Shown here: positions 50,060 to 59,025 of the stretch, piece after piece
How positions within the stretch are numbered: position 1 is the stretch's first letter
How the letters are laid out: every line of letters starts with the position of its first letter
NCBI GenBank assembly: GCA_016194975.1
Contig: JACQAM010000023.1
Location: forward strand, 62,001 to 126,000
Length of the DNA: 64,000 bases
Direction: 5' to 3'
Source: Bacteroidota bacterium
GTDB taxonomy: Bacteria > Bacteroidota > Bacteroidia > Palsa-965
Notes under the pieces: model-generated
Told to the model about the DNA's origin: nothing
Seen by the model: the letters and a program-made list of their open reading frames with translations, nothing else
Databases searched by the model: none
Translations under genes and position numbers: made by a program

Positions 50060-52246
50060 ATGAAAAAGAAACGGTTTCTGCCGCTCTTTTTTCTTTTCTC
50101 CTTTTGCATTTTGTTCGCGCTTCCCGTAAATGGCAAGAGCAGCAATTCGTTTTCATTGAAAGAAAAAAAGATCTTCCGCAAAGCAGAAACGCATTTTCTG
50201 TATTCTGAATATGATGATGCGATCCCTCTCTATATGGTACTGCTCAGTTCGCATAGCGATGATCTGGAGTTGAATTACGAAGCAGGGATCTCTTATTTCT
50301 ATTCCACCACTTCCCGACCGATGAGTGTGAAGTATCTCGAAAAAGCAATCGGGCTTTCTGTAAAAGACACTTCGCTCGATCTGGTCTTTCACATGGCCAG
50401 AGCTTACCAGTGTGTGAATGATTTTACTGATGCTGAAAAATTCTACATCATTTTCAGACATGAAACAGGAAATGATCTCACTCGATCTTATCTCGATGAA
50501 TTCATTGCACAATGTGAAACGGGAAAAAAATACTGGGCTGCTCCGGGAAATGTGCAGATCAATTCTCTCGGCCCGAATGTGAATTCCATTTATCCCGATT
50601 ATGCGCCGGTGCTCACGCGCGATCATTCTAAACTTCTTTTCACTTCCAAACGGGAAGGAACTACCGGCGGAAAAAAAGATGACGATGGTTTTTATTATGA
50701 AGATGTGTATATGGCGCGCTCGGGTGCTAACTGGAATGGAGCGCAACGCATCGACACTTCATTTCACCAGCCGAAATTCTACGACATGAAACTTTTTTTC
50801 GGAAAAGCGGAAAATATTTCACAGATCAACACTTCGCGGCATGATGCTTCCATTGCACTTTCTCCGGATGAAACTTCACTTTACATTTTCCGTTCCGATG
50901 ATATCTGGAAAGCCGATCTTAAAGATGATCAGTGGCAATCGCCGGTGCGCATCAGTCGTTCCATAGATGCATCTCGGTCATACGAGCCGAGCGTTTTTAT
51001 TACGCACGACGGCAACATGCTTTATTTCATCAGTGACCGTAAAGGCGGAGTGGGTGGAAAAGATATCTGGCAATGCACAAAAAATTCAAATGGAGATTGG
51101 GGCGAACCGGTGAATCTCGGTGCAGAAATAAACAGCGATGTAGATGAAGATTCTCCTTTTGTGACGGATGACGGCAATACACTTTATTTTTCTTCGCAGG
51201 GACATTCGGGCATGGGTGGCTATGACGTTTTCAAAAGTGTGAAAGATGCCAATGGAAAATGGTCGACGCCGGAAAATCTTGGCGCGCCGGTGAATAATGG
51301 CGATGATGATATTTTTTATTATCCCGACCAGAACGGGAATCGCGCGTGGTATGCAACGCTCAACCGCAATGGAGAAGGCAGTCTTGATATTTATGAGATC
51401 GATTATTTACCGGAATTTGCACCGCTGGCCAAAATACATCTGAAAGAAACAACTACAGCTATGGAAGATGTGAGCATTTCGCTTAGGGGAATTAATGGGC
51501 AAAAAGACACATCGCTTACTTTCAGCAATAATGCCGATGCAATATTCCCATTCGTTAATAATTCCATTTACCTCATTACCGTTAGTGCAAATGGTTTTGG
51601 CAAGTTCACTGATACGTTGAAACTGGAAAGTGATTCGCCTTACAATTTCATTTTCCAGGAACTGACGCTCACCAAATATATTTCCGATACGGGAACAAAA
51701 GAATTGCTGGTGCTCGCGACGAATTATACTGATATTGACAAAAATGCCATGACAGATTCGGCGATGGAATATTCTGCACTTCCCGCCTCGCGGGAAAAAT
51801 TCATTTCTTCTGTTAAGTCTGCACAGGAATTACAATCCTATACCACTTCTATTCTCAGCGATGTTCATTCTTACACGAAACAGCAAGCTGACACTTCCGT
51901 ACTCGCTTCCGTTTATTTCGATTTCGATCATGCAGATCTGCGCTTGGATATGCATTCGCGCGCGGAAGCCATTTTCGACTGGATGAAAAAAAATCCGGAG
52001 AGTTCCATCCTGCTTGCCGGAAATACCGATGACAAAGGAGCGGATAATTACAACATAGATCTTTCACGCGAGCGCGCTTCCGCAGTAAGGGATTTTCTTG
52101 TATCGAAAGGGATCGACAGAAAACGAGTAACGGTTGTTGCAAATGGAGAAAAAGATCCGGTTGCCCCTAATGAAAATAAAGACGGAAACGATAATCCATC
52201 CGGAAGAGCGTTGAACAGGCGTGTTGACATTCGGAAAACACGTTAA
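50060..52246 (+). CDS. TPR-PD40-OmpA family envelope protein, paralogue 2
   Basis: A 728-residue protein with signal peptide (PLFFLFSFCILFALPVNG), TPR-like region, PD40 propeller (MLYFISDRKGGVGGKDIWQ, TLYFSSQGHSGMGGYDVFKS), a beta-domain with no clear carboxypeptidase-regulatory pattern, and a full OmpA domain at about 610-725 (YFDFDHADLRLDMHSRAEAI, AGNTDDKGADNYNIDLSRER, VVANGEKDPVAPNENKDG). An insert of about 20 residues (FYDMKLFFGKAENISQINTS) sits within its propeller. It is transcribed from its own promoter, 72 bases after paralogue 1. Confidence 0.9.
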   Translation: MKKKRFLPLFFLFSFCILFALPVNGKSSNSFSLKEKKIFRKAETHFLYSEYDDAIPLYMVLLSSHSDDLELNYEAGISYFYSTTSRPMSVKYLEKAIGLSVKDTSLDLVFHMARAYQCVNDFTDAEKFYIIFRHETGNDLTRSYLDEFIAQCETGKKYWAAPGNVQINSLGPNVNSIYPDYAPVLTRDHSKLLFTSKREGTTGGKKDDDGFYYEDVYMARSGANWNGAQRIDTSFHQPKFYDMKLFFGKAENISQINTSRHDASIALSPDETSLYIFRSDDIWKADLKDDQWQSPVRISRSIDASRSYEPSVFITHDGNMLYFISDRKGGVGGKDIWQCTKNSNGDWGEPVNLGAEINSDVDEDSPFVTDDGNTLYFSSQGHSGMGGYDVFKSVKDANGKWSTPENLGAPVNNGDDDIFYYPDQNGNRAWYATLNRNGEGSLDIYEIDYLPEFAPLAKIHLKETTTAMEDVSISLRGINGQKDTSLTFSNNADAIFPFVNNSIYLITVSANGFGKFTDTLKLESDSPYNFIFQELTLTKYISDTGTKELLVLATNYTDIDKNAMTDSAMEYSALPASREKFISSVKSAQELQSYTTSILSDVHSYTKQQADTSVLASVYFDFDHADLRLDMHSRAEAIFDWMKKNPESSILLAGNTDDKGADNYNIDLSRERASAVRDFLVSKGIDRKRVTVVANGEKDPVAPNENKDGNDNPSGRALNRRVDIRKTR

Positions 52247-52284
52247 TAATTACAATTTTTGGAAGGAAAATCGGTATAAACGAT

Positions 52285-52292
52285 TAATTTTG
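52285..52292 (+). promoter_or_regulatory. TAATTTTG promoter -7 box for paralogue 3
   Basis: A perfect TAnnTTTG match 39 bases before the ATG at 52332. Confidence 0.5.
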
Positions 52293-52331
52293 CCGGACTA
52301 ACCTATCGCTTACCCGGACCAATTCAATTTT

Positions 52332-54458
52332 ATGCTTGTGAAGCAGGCCAAAAATTCCTTTTCCCCCATAAACCAGAAGAGAATAACAGGCGCCTTTCGA
52401 GGGTTATGCCTGCTCTTGTGCTTTCTGATAATGGGTGAAAAAATTGCTGCTCAGATAAATCCGATCCCCGGGAATTACCGCGACAATTTTCTCCAGGGAA
52501 ATCAACTCATCGAAGAAAAAAATTACCCGGTGGCGCTCCAGTTTTTCTCGGAAGCCTACAAAGTGGATTCAACAAACGCAAACATCAAATACAAAATGGG
52601 TGTTTGTTATCTCTATTCTTATTCTGAAAAAAAGAAAGCACTTCCCTACCTGCGTGAAGCGGTTAAAGATGTTTCCCGGAATTACGATCCGTATGAACCA
52701 AAAGTGAAAAAAGCGCCGGAGAATGCGATGTATTATCTTGCTATCGCCTATCACTACAATTACCAGTTCGATTCTGCTATCATGTATTTCGAATCGTGGA
52801 AAGCAATTCTGGGTGATCGCGATCCCGAAGCATTGAAAGATATTAATCAACGTATCAGTTGGGCGCAGAATGCAAAAGAATTCATGGCCAATCCCAACCC
52901 CGTTACGATTACAAATATGGGAGACAGCATCAATGGCCCGAACGCCGATTACAGCCCGGTAGTTTCCATTGACGAAAACACACTCATTTTCACCTCACGG
53001 CGTTATGGCGAAAGGGGAATTGACGGGGAATTCTATGAAGATATTTTTATTTCGGAAAAAAAACCGGATGGTACTTGGACCGAAGCTCGTCCAATCTCGC
53101 AATACATTAACACACCAACCAACGATGCTTCTGTTTCTCTTTCTTCGGATGGAAATACGCTTTTCATTTATCGTGATGATAATGGCGGAGATATTTATCA
53201 AACCACATTTATGAATGGCGACTGGATGGCTCCTATTCCACTCGACAATAACATAAATACGAAGTACTGGGAAACGCACGCTTGTCTTTCGGCAGATGGA
53301 AACACACTTTATTTTGTGAGCGATCGCCCGGGTGGATTTGGCGGAAGAGATATTTATCGCTGTGTAAAACTCGGAAACGGGCAATGGTCGAAAGCGCTTA
53401 ATCTCGGACCTACTGTGAATACTGACCAGGATGAAGATGCGCCTTTCATTCACCCGGATCAGAAAACACTTTTCTTTTCTTCGAAGGGACACAAGTCCAT
53501 GGGCGGTTTCGATATTTTCTTCACTTCAAAAGATGATTCAGATCGCTGGGTGGAGCCGGTAAATTTGCGTTCGCCAATCAACACACCTGATGATGATATT
53601 TTTTACGTAACATCTCCCGATGGAAAAAGAGCTTATTTTTCTTCTGTGCGTGATGGTGGTTACGGAGAGAAAGATATTTACATGGCTACGCAAATAACGC
53701 CAACCGTGCAGGGACTCACACTTCTGAAAGGAAGAATTTACAATTCCGATGGTTCACCGCTAACACAGCGGGTTGAGATCGATGTGACCAATTCAAATAC
53801 AGGTGATATTTCCGGTCAGTACAAACCAAATCCTAATGGAAAATTTACCATCATTCTTCCTGCCGGTGCTACTTACCAGATTTCTTACATGGTGAATGAT
53901 AAAGAATTATCCAACGAGATCATTGATGTTCCGGCAGGATCGGAATTTGAAGTGATCGACCGCGCTATCAATCTTCGTGATCTTGTCATTGGTAAATTGC
54001 CAATCGATGTTCCCGTTGATTCTTTAAACGATTCGCTGCATCATAAAAAACCGAAAGACTGGAAAGGAGAACTCACCCAAACGCATAACCTGAATTTCTC
54101 GATGTTCTTTAAGTATAACATCAGTGAGATCGATCCGAATGATGCCGATTTTAAAACTTTCATTGACAGTTGTGTTGCTCACATCAATAAATTCGGAGAA
54201 ATAAATTTCCGCATTACTGCTGCCGCTTCACAGGTTCCAACAAAAAAATTCAGTTCAAATAAAGATCTTGCAACAGACCGCGCAACAAAAACGCAGGCCG
54301 TCATTGACAAAGCACTCAAAGCAAAAGGTGTGGACATGAGTAAAGTTCATTGGGTAAAAGTGAATTCCTATGTGCTGGGCCCGCAATACAAATCCGATTT
54401 CCAGAAGAACAAAGCGCTCTATGAAAAATACCAGTATGTGAAAGTGCGTGGCTATTAA
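52332..54458 (+). CDS. TPR-PD40 envelope protein, paralogue 3, with degenerate OmpA-like C-terminus
   Basis: A 708-residue protein with signal region (FRGLCLLLCFLIMGEKIAAQ), TPR-like segment, PD40 propeller (TLYFVSDRPGGFGGRDIYRC, TLFFSSKGHKSMGGFDIFFT), a regulatory-like beta domain (LTLLKGRIYNSDGSPLTQRV), and a C-terminal 150 residues that follow the OmpA order (FSMFFKYNISEIDPNDADF, ITAAASQVPTKKFSSNKDLA, ATDRATKTQAVI) but have lost the peptidoglycan-binding GHTD and NxxLSxxRA residues. It probably no longer grips diaminopimelate. It follows its own promoter and ends at a strong terminator. Confidence 0.88.
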   Translation: MLVKQAKNSFSPINQKRITGAFRGLCLLLCFLIMGEKIAAQINPIPGNYRDNFLQGNQLIEEKNYPVALQFFSEAYKVDSTNANIKYKMGVCYLYSYSEKKKALPYLREAVKDVSRNYDPYEPKVKKAPENAMYYLAIAYHYNYQFDSAIMYFESWKAILGDRDPEALKDINQRISWAQNAKEFMANPNPVTITNMGDSINGPNADYSPVVSIDENTLIFTSRRYGERGIDGEFYEDIFISEKKPDGTWTEARPISQYINTPTNDASVSLSSDGNTLFIYRDDNGGDIYQTTFMNGDWMAPIPLDNNINTKYWETHACLSADGNTLYFVSDRPGGFGGRDIYRCVKLGNGQWSKALNLGPTVNTDQDEDAPFIHPDQKTLFFSSKGHKSMGGFDIFFTSKDDSDRWVEPVNLRSPINTPDDDIFYVTSPDGKRAYFSSVRDGGYGEKDIYMATQITPTVQGLTLLKGRIYNSDGSPLTQRVEIDVTNSNTGDISGQYKPNPNGKFTIILPAGATYQISYMVNDKELSNEIIDVPAGSEFEVIDRAINLRDLVIGKLPIDVPVDSLNDSLHHKKPKDWKGELTQTHNLNFSMFFKYNISEIDPNDADFKTFIDSCVAHINKFGEINFRITAAASQVPTKKFSSNKDLATDRATKTQAVIDKALKAKGVDMSKVHWVKVNSYVLGPQYKSDFQKNKALYEKYQYVKVRGY

Positions 54459-54493
54459 GAGGCTGTTTAAATTTCATCCTTCTGTTTTGTTAT

Positions 54494-54520
54494 GCGCTTT
54501 CCAACGGAGCGCTTTTTTTT
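54494..54520 (+). terminator. Rho-independent terminator after paralogue 3
   Basis: The stem GCGCT/AGCGC (with further CC/GG pairing inside the loop) is followed by eight T. Confidence 0.85.
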
Positions 54521-54557
54521 ATTCCCATACCGGTTATGCCAAGACAAAGAGAATTGC

Positions 54558-54565
54558 TAATTTTG
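54558..54565 (+). promoter_or_regulatory. TAATTTTG promoter -7 box for paralogue 4
   Basis: A perfect TAnnTTTG match 62 bases before the GTG at 54628. Confidence 0.45.
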
Positions 54566-54627
54566 AGTAAAGCCCTCCATTTTGGAGCGGATTTTGCAAA
54601 CACACTTACAGAACAACCTCTACTCTC

Positions 54628-56184
54628 GTGAAAACCGTGAAGTTGCTTTGTGCAGCCCTGCTGCTTTGGGTTTCCGTTCCGGTCATCGCTCAACCGTCTG
54701 CCGGAATTCCCGATCCTGATGCTGCGGCAGAACATTACTCTCATGGAAATTATCTGATGGCGCTCCCGATCTATCTCGCGTGCCTGAAAAGAGAACCGAA
54801 CAATTATGAATATAATTTCCGAATCGGTGTTTGCTATATTGAAACGAACGGACATAAAAAAGAAGCGATAAAATATTTAGAAGCAGCTGAAAAAAATCCG
54901 AAAGCAGATAATGACACCTGGCTTTACCTCGGGCAAGCCTACCAGTATGACCTGAAGTTTGATGATGCGATCAAGCAGTTTGAAACTTACAAACTGAAAG
55001 CCGACAAAGAAGGAAAAACAAATGCCGATCATTACATTGCACAATGCAAAAATGGAAAAATCCTTGTTGCAAATCCACTCGATGTTAATTTCCAGAATCT
55101 CGGCAAAGAAGTGAATTCAGAATATCCCGACTATTATCCATTCGTTACTTCCGATGAATCGATGCTCATCTTTACTTCCAGAAGAAAAGGAAATGTGGGC
55201 GCTTCACAAGTGGAAATGGATGGATATTATGCTTCTGATATCTGGTACACGAAATCTGTGAATGGAGTTTTCACGAAAGCAAAAGGCGCCGGCCCGGGAG
55301 TGAATGGAAATTATGATGAACAATGTACCGGCCTTTCTGCTGATGGAAAATTAATGACCGTTTATGTCGATGATATTTCTACGGCTGGAGATATTTACCA
55401 GTCGACTTACAAAAATTCTTTTGCTAAAATTGAAAAACTTCCTGAAGTGGTGAATTCCGGATTTGAAACTGCCGCATCTTATTCTCCTGATGGCAATATG
55501 ATATTTTTTGCAAGCAAACGCGACGACGGACAAGGTGGAACAGATATTTATGTGTGCAAAAAACTTCCGGGAAATTTCGGTTGGGGGCAGGCGCTTAACA
55601 TCACTGCGATCAATACTCCTTACAACGAAGATTTTCCGTTCATGGCGCCCGATGGAAAAACACTTTACTTTTCTTCCGAAGGGCACAACAGCATGGGCGG
55701 CTACGATCTTTTTTATACGATCTGGAATGAAGAAGATAATACATGGTCCACTCCGCGAAATGTGGGTTACCCGATCAGCGGCCCGGGAAACGATTACACC
55801 ATCAGTTACACCGAGAATAATCGCGTGGCATACATCACCAGTGATCGCGAAGGCGGGCAAGGCGATATGGATATATGGCGTGTAGTGTTCAATGAAGTGC
55901 AACAGAATTCATTCACTCTCGTAACAGGCACTGTTCACCTTCCTGACTCCACCATTAATCTTGCCGATCTCACGATCTATCTTACTTTGAGTTCTACGAA
56001 TGAAGATTACGGCAGATACAATTTCAATCAGACTACAAAAAAATATGTTATGGCTTTACCTCCCGGAAAATATATCATGACCCTGGATGTAGCCGGATGC
56101 AAACCCTACATAGAAACGATCAACGTTTTCGACATTGGCCCGCAGGGAGAAATGAATAAGGATATTTTATTGGTGAAGCAGTGA
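54628..56184 (+). CDS. TPR-PD40 envelope protein, paralogue 4, lacking OmpA domain
   Basis: A 518-residue protein from GTG 54628, with a signal peptide (LLCAALLLWVSVPVIAQ), TPR-like segment, PD40 propeller (MIFFASKRDDGQGGTDIYVC, TLYFSSEGHNSMGGYDLFYT) and a C-terminal regulatory-like beta domain (GTVHLPDSTINLADLTIYLT) at which it simply ends. It therefore has the sensing or binding parts of its neighbours without a peptidoglycan anchor. It has its own promoter after the terminator of paralogue 3. Role unknown; it may act as a soluble or lipid-free partner of the others. Confidence 0.88.
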   Translation: MKTVKLLCAALLLWVSVPVIAQPSAGIPDPDAAAEHYSHGNYLMALPIYLACLKREPNNYEYNFRIGVCYIETNGHKKEAIKYLEAAEKNPKADNDTWLYLGQAYQYDLKFDDAIKQFETYKLKADKEGKTNADHYIAQCKNGKILVANPLDVNFQNLGKEVNSEYPDYYPFVTSDESMLIFTSRRKGNVGASQVEMDGYYASDIWYTKSVNGVFTKAKGAGPGVNGNYDEQCTGLSADGKLMTVYVDDISTAGDIYQSTYKNSFAKIEKLPEVVNSGFETAASYSPDGNMIFFASKRDDGQGGTDIYVCKKLPGNFGWGQALNITAINTPYNEDFPFMAPDGKTLYFSSEGHNSMGGYDLFYTIWNEEDNTWSTPRNVGYPISGPGNDYTISYTENNRVAYITSDREGGQGDMDIWRVVFNEVQQNSFTLVTGTVHLPDSTINLADLTIYLTLSSTNEDYGRYNFNQTTKKYVMALPPGKYIMTLDVAGCKPYIETINVFDIGPQGEMNKDILLVKQ

Positions 56185-56188
56185 CGAT

Positions 56189-56300
56189 GAGTACGAAATA
56201 CGAAATCCCGAACGCGTTCGGGAAAAAGTTACGTAATGCGGATCAATACGAAATTCGCTTCCACTACAGGGGGTTTCGTTCCCTTTCGTATTTCGTACTC
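56189..56300. repeat. Long palindromic spacer of TACGAAATACGAAA words
   Basis: A perfect 17-bp inverted repeat, GAGTACGAAATACGAAA at 56189-56205 and its reverse complement at 56284-56300, closes the whole spacer between two convergent genes. Inside it lies a perfect 16-bp palindrome (CCCGAACGCGTTCGGG, 56207-56222) and further ATACGAAATTCG words. The transcript from either side would form a long hairpin, so it may terminate both. Confidence 0.75.
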
Positions 56301-57542
56301 CTAAGATCTCTCTTCCCATATCATCACTAAGTTCACAATCACTTCCACTGCTTTCTGCATGTCCTGAACGGAAACCCATTCCTGTTTCGAGTGAAAAGCA
56401 TGTTCCCCTGCAAAAATATTCGGGCAGGGCAATCCCATGAATGACAAACGCGATCCGTCGGTGCCTCCGCGGATGCTGGAACAGTGAGGTTGTATTCCAG
56501 CACAACGTATGGCCTCGATCGCGTATTCAACAACGGTAGGATTAGCGTCGAGCACCTTTTTCATGTTTCGGTATTGTTCCGTCACCGTCATGGTACAGGT
56601 TGAATTCGGATAATTCTTCATTACCGTTCCTGACGCATGCTCCAGTACTCCTGCTTTCTGTTTCAATCCTTCATCGGAAAAATCGCGGAGGATAAAATTT
56701 ATTTTCGCTTCTTCCAGTGTTCCTGAAAAACCGGTGGGATGAATGAATCCTTCTTTGCCGGAAGTGGTTTCCGGCGAACACGTATCCTTCGGAAGAGCAT
56801 GAAGAATTTCACCGGCGATCTTCAGCGCATTTTCCATTTTCCCCTTAGCAAATCCGGGATGTGTACTTACGCCTTTGATCACGAGTGAAGCTCCATCAGC
56901 CGAAAAAGTTTCGTCTTCAATATGTCCGATCGATTCTCCATCCATAGTGTAACCAAAATCGGCGGCAAGTTTTTTCATATCTGCTTTGTCCACTCCGCGG
57001 CCTATCTCTTCATCGGGCGTAAATAAGATCCTGATCGTACCGTGTTTTATTTCCGGATGTATCACCAGGAAATTCGCAGCATCCATGATCTCGGCAAGCC
57101 CTGCTTTATTATCCGCTCCAAGCAAAGTAGTCCCGTCTGAAGTGACAATGTCATTATCGATCTGGTCTTTCAGCGCTTCATGATCTTTCATCCTGATCAC
57201 CTGCGATTCATCTCCCGGAAGAATAATATCTTTTCCATCAAACTTTTTATGCACGATCGACTTTACATTTTTTCCACTGCAGTCGGGCGAAGTGTCCATG
57301 TGCGAACAAAAACAAATGACAGGAACTTTTTTTGTGGTGGTTGATGGAATGGTTGCGTACACATATCCGTGCGCGTCCATGTGTGCGTCGCTGATTCCCA
57401 TTGCGAGTAATTCTTCCACGAGAATTTTTCCAAGGTCTTTTTGCTTCATGGTCGAAGGACAGGTGGTGGAAGCCGGATCTGATTGTGTGTCGATCTTTAC
57501 ATAGCGTAAAAACCTTTCGAGGACGGAGTGGTCGATCTGCAT
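56301..57542 (-). CDS. pepT: Peptidase T (tripeptide aminopeptidase)
   Basis: A 413-residue M20B zinc peptidase that releases N-terminal residues from tripeptides in the cytosol. CSHMDTSPDCSG holds the first metal ligands, TTLLGADNKAGLAEIMDA the bridging Asp, ILFTPDEEIGRGVDKAD the catalytic Glu, GKEGFIHPTGFSGTLEEAKI and SSIRGGTDGSRLSFMGLPCP the C-terminal block. It starts at ATG 57542. It ends directly at the right arm of the palindromic spacer and has no close operon partner; the next gene is divergent. Confidence 0.96.
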   Translation of the reverse strand: MQIDHSVLERFLRYVKIDTQSDPASTTCPSTMKQKDLGKILVEELLAMGISDAHMDAHGYVYATIPSTTTKKVPVICFCSHMDTSPDCSGKNVKSIVHKKFDGKDIILPGDESQVIRMKDHEALKDQIDNDIVTSDGTTLLGADNKAGLAEIMDAANFLVIHPEIKHGTIRILFTPDEEIGRGVDKADMKKLAADFGYTMDGESIGHIEDETFSADGASLVIKGVSTHPGFAKGKMENALKIAGEILHALPKDTCSPETTSGKEGFIHPTGFSGTLEEAKINFILRDFSDEGLKQKAGVLEHASGTVMKNYPNSTCTMTVTEQYRNMKKVLDANPTVVEYAIEAIRCAGIQPHCSSIRGGTDGSRLSFMGLPCPNIFAGEHAFHSKQEWVSVQDMQKAVEVIVNLVMIWEERS

Positions 57543-57650
57543 ATTCTGTTTTTGGAAGGGTGAAATTAATGATAAGAAAGGAATAAATATTAGCGGAGAA
57601 ATACTTCGATTTTACAAACGATTCATTATTCTTGTAACAGCACTCTGCTC

Positions 57651-58388
57651 ATGCGAACAGGTTCCTTCCTTTGCTTTATTCTGTTGATCGCCCTACTCAT
57701 TCATTCCTGTGATCCCGGGACAGGCGAACAAGGGAAAACAGGTGCTGCTAAAAAAAATCCACTGGAAAAAACAATGGACACTGTTGCACAAAGATCAATT
57801 CCCTTTAAAAAAGATTCTTCCGTTGCAAGAAAAGAAGTTCCTCTGAAAGATGCGATCGGATGTTTTTATCTTCTTGATGATAAAGAGAATTCACTGAATG
57901 ATACCGCAGGGCTTGCTTCGTGGGAAAACTCTATTCTTAATCATGTGGAACATTTTGGTTTGGGTGAAAATATTTTTTCTCATCATGGCGGCGGGCCCAA
58001 CGGATCGGAATGGAATGCGAATGCCGGCGATGTACTGGTGATACTCACTTCGGAATTATTCCTCACTCAACCGGAATTCATTATTCAATTGAATGGAAAA
58101 ACATGGACTCCGAAAAATCTTTCGTGGAAAAATTCGAAAATAAAAAATGGCTCGCTCTCCTGGTTCATTCTTCCTGCATCGGCCTGGTATCCCCGCCTGA
58201 AAACCATCCGGAAAACAGATTATAAAGATCTTTACGGCGATACCGCTTCTACCGGTATCAGTTATCTTGCACCATTGAACACGGGCAAAATTATCCGGAT
58301 AGATTTTTCAGTCAATATGAATTCCAGCTCAAACACAAATACCGCAATTCTTCAGCGTGGTTATATTCACAATGCCGAAGGAGAATAA
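57651..58388 (+). CDS. Hypothetical lipoprotein
   Basis: A 245-residue lipoprotein: signal RTGSFLCFILLIALLIHSC with acylated Cys20, followed by a Lys/Asp-rich linker (about residues 25-65) and a domain from about 70 to the end (GCFYLLDDKENSLNDTAGLA, LSWFILPASAWYPRLKTIRK) that I do not recognise. The linker suggests a surface domain held away from the membrane. It begins 21 bases before the DinB-family gene's ATG region and is likely co-transcribed with it. Function unknown. Confidence 0.7.
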   Translation: MRTGSFLCFILLIALLIHSCDPGTGEQGKTGAAKKNPLEKTMDTVAQRSIPFKKDSSVARKEVPLKDAIGCFYLLDDKENSLNDTAGLASWENSILNHVEHFGLGENIFSHHGGGPNGSEWNANAGDVLVILTSELFLTQPEFIIQLNGKTWTPKNLSWKNSKIKNGSLSWFILPASAWYPRLKTIRKTDYKDLYGDTASTGISYLAPLNTGKIIRIDFSVNMNSSSNTNTAILQRGYIHNAEGE

Positions 58389-58408
58389 TATTCCTTAAAA
58401 ACAAAATC

Positions 58409-58942
58409 ATGAACGAAACGCAACTCGAACAACTCCGCTTTCCGATAGGAAAATGGGAGAAGCCAGGAAAAGCAAACCTGACGAAGATCAAAAAACAGAT
58501 CTCCTTCATCAAAAAATTTCCTAATGCTCTGAAAAAAGAGATCGCGGGGCTTTCTGAAGAGCAACTGGAAAAAAAATACCGCGAAGGCGGATGGACGATC
58601 AGGCAGGTGGTGCATCATTGCGCCGACTCGCACCTGAATGCGTTCACGCGCTTTAAACTTACATTGACCGAAGAAGAGCCGACGATAAAAACTTATCGTG
58701 AAAATTTCTGGGCTGAACTCGAAGACGGAAAAAATGCGCCGGTAAAATATTCGCTGCAGATTCTCCAGGGATTGCACGCACGATGGACCATCCTGATGCG
58801 TTCCATGAAAAAAGAAGAATGGGATCGCAGCTTCATTCATCCCGAACACGGAGGTGAAATGAAATTGTTCCAACTGGTTTCACTCTACGCATGGCATTCC
58901 GAACATCACCTTGCGCACATTACGCTCGCGAAGAAGGGATGA
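58409..58942 (+). CDS. YfiT/BstA-like DinB superfamily metal-dependent enzyme
   Basis: A 177-residue four-helix protein of the DinB/YfiT type. LRFPIGKWEKPGKANLTKI, REGGWTIRQVVHHCADSHLN (metal His), and SLYAWHSEHHLAHITLA (two more metal His) are the YfiT signatures. Related proteins include the bacillithiol S-transferase BstA, and with bshA in the same window a bacillithiol-dependent conjugation role is plausible. It is not proven, since YfiT relatives were first named putative hydrolases. It lies 20 bases after the lipoprotein gene. Confidence 0.88.
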   Translation: MNETQLEQLRFPIGKWEKPGKANLTKIKKQISFIKKFPNALKKEIAGLSEEQLEKKYREGGWTIRQVVHHCADSHLNAFTRFKLTLTEEEPTIKTYRENFWAELEDGKNAPVKYSLQILQGLHARWTILMRSMKKEEWDRSFIHPEHGGEMKLFQLVSLYAWHSEHHLAHITLAKKG

Positions 58943-59011
58943 ATTTATCAGAAAATATTTTGTGACATTATTTGTAAAAACGCATTATACCATTGTACTT
59001 CCAATTCTCGT

Positions 59012-59019
59012 TACCTTTG
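59012..59019 (+). promoter_or_regulatory. TACCTTTG promoter -7 box for the next lipoprotein pair
   Basis: A perfect TAnnTTTG match ending 6 bases before the ATG at 59026. It fixes this start and predicts an almost leaderless mRNA. Confidence 0.6.
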
Positions 59020-59025
59020 AAGGAC

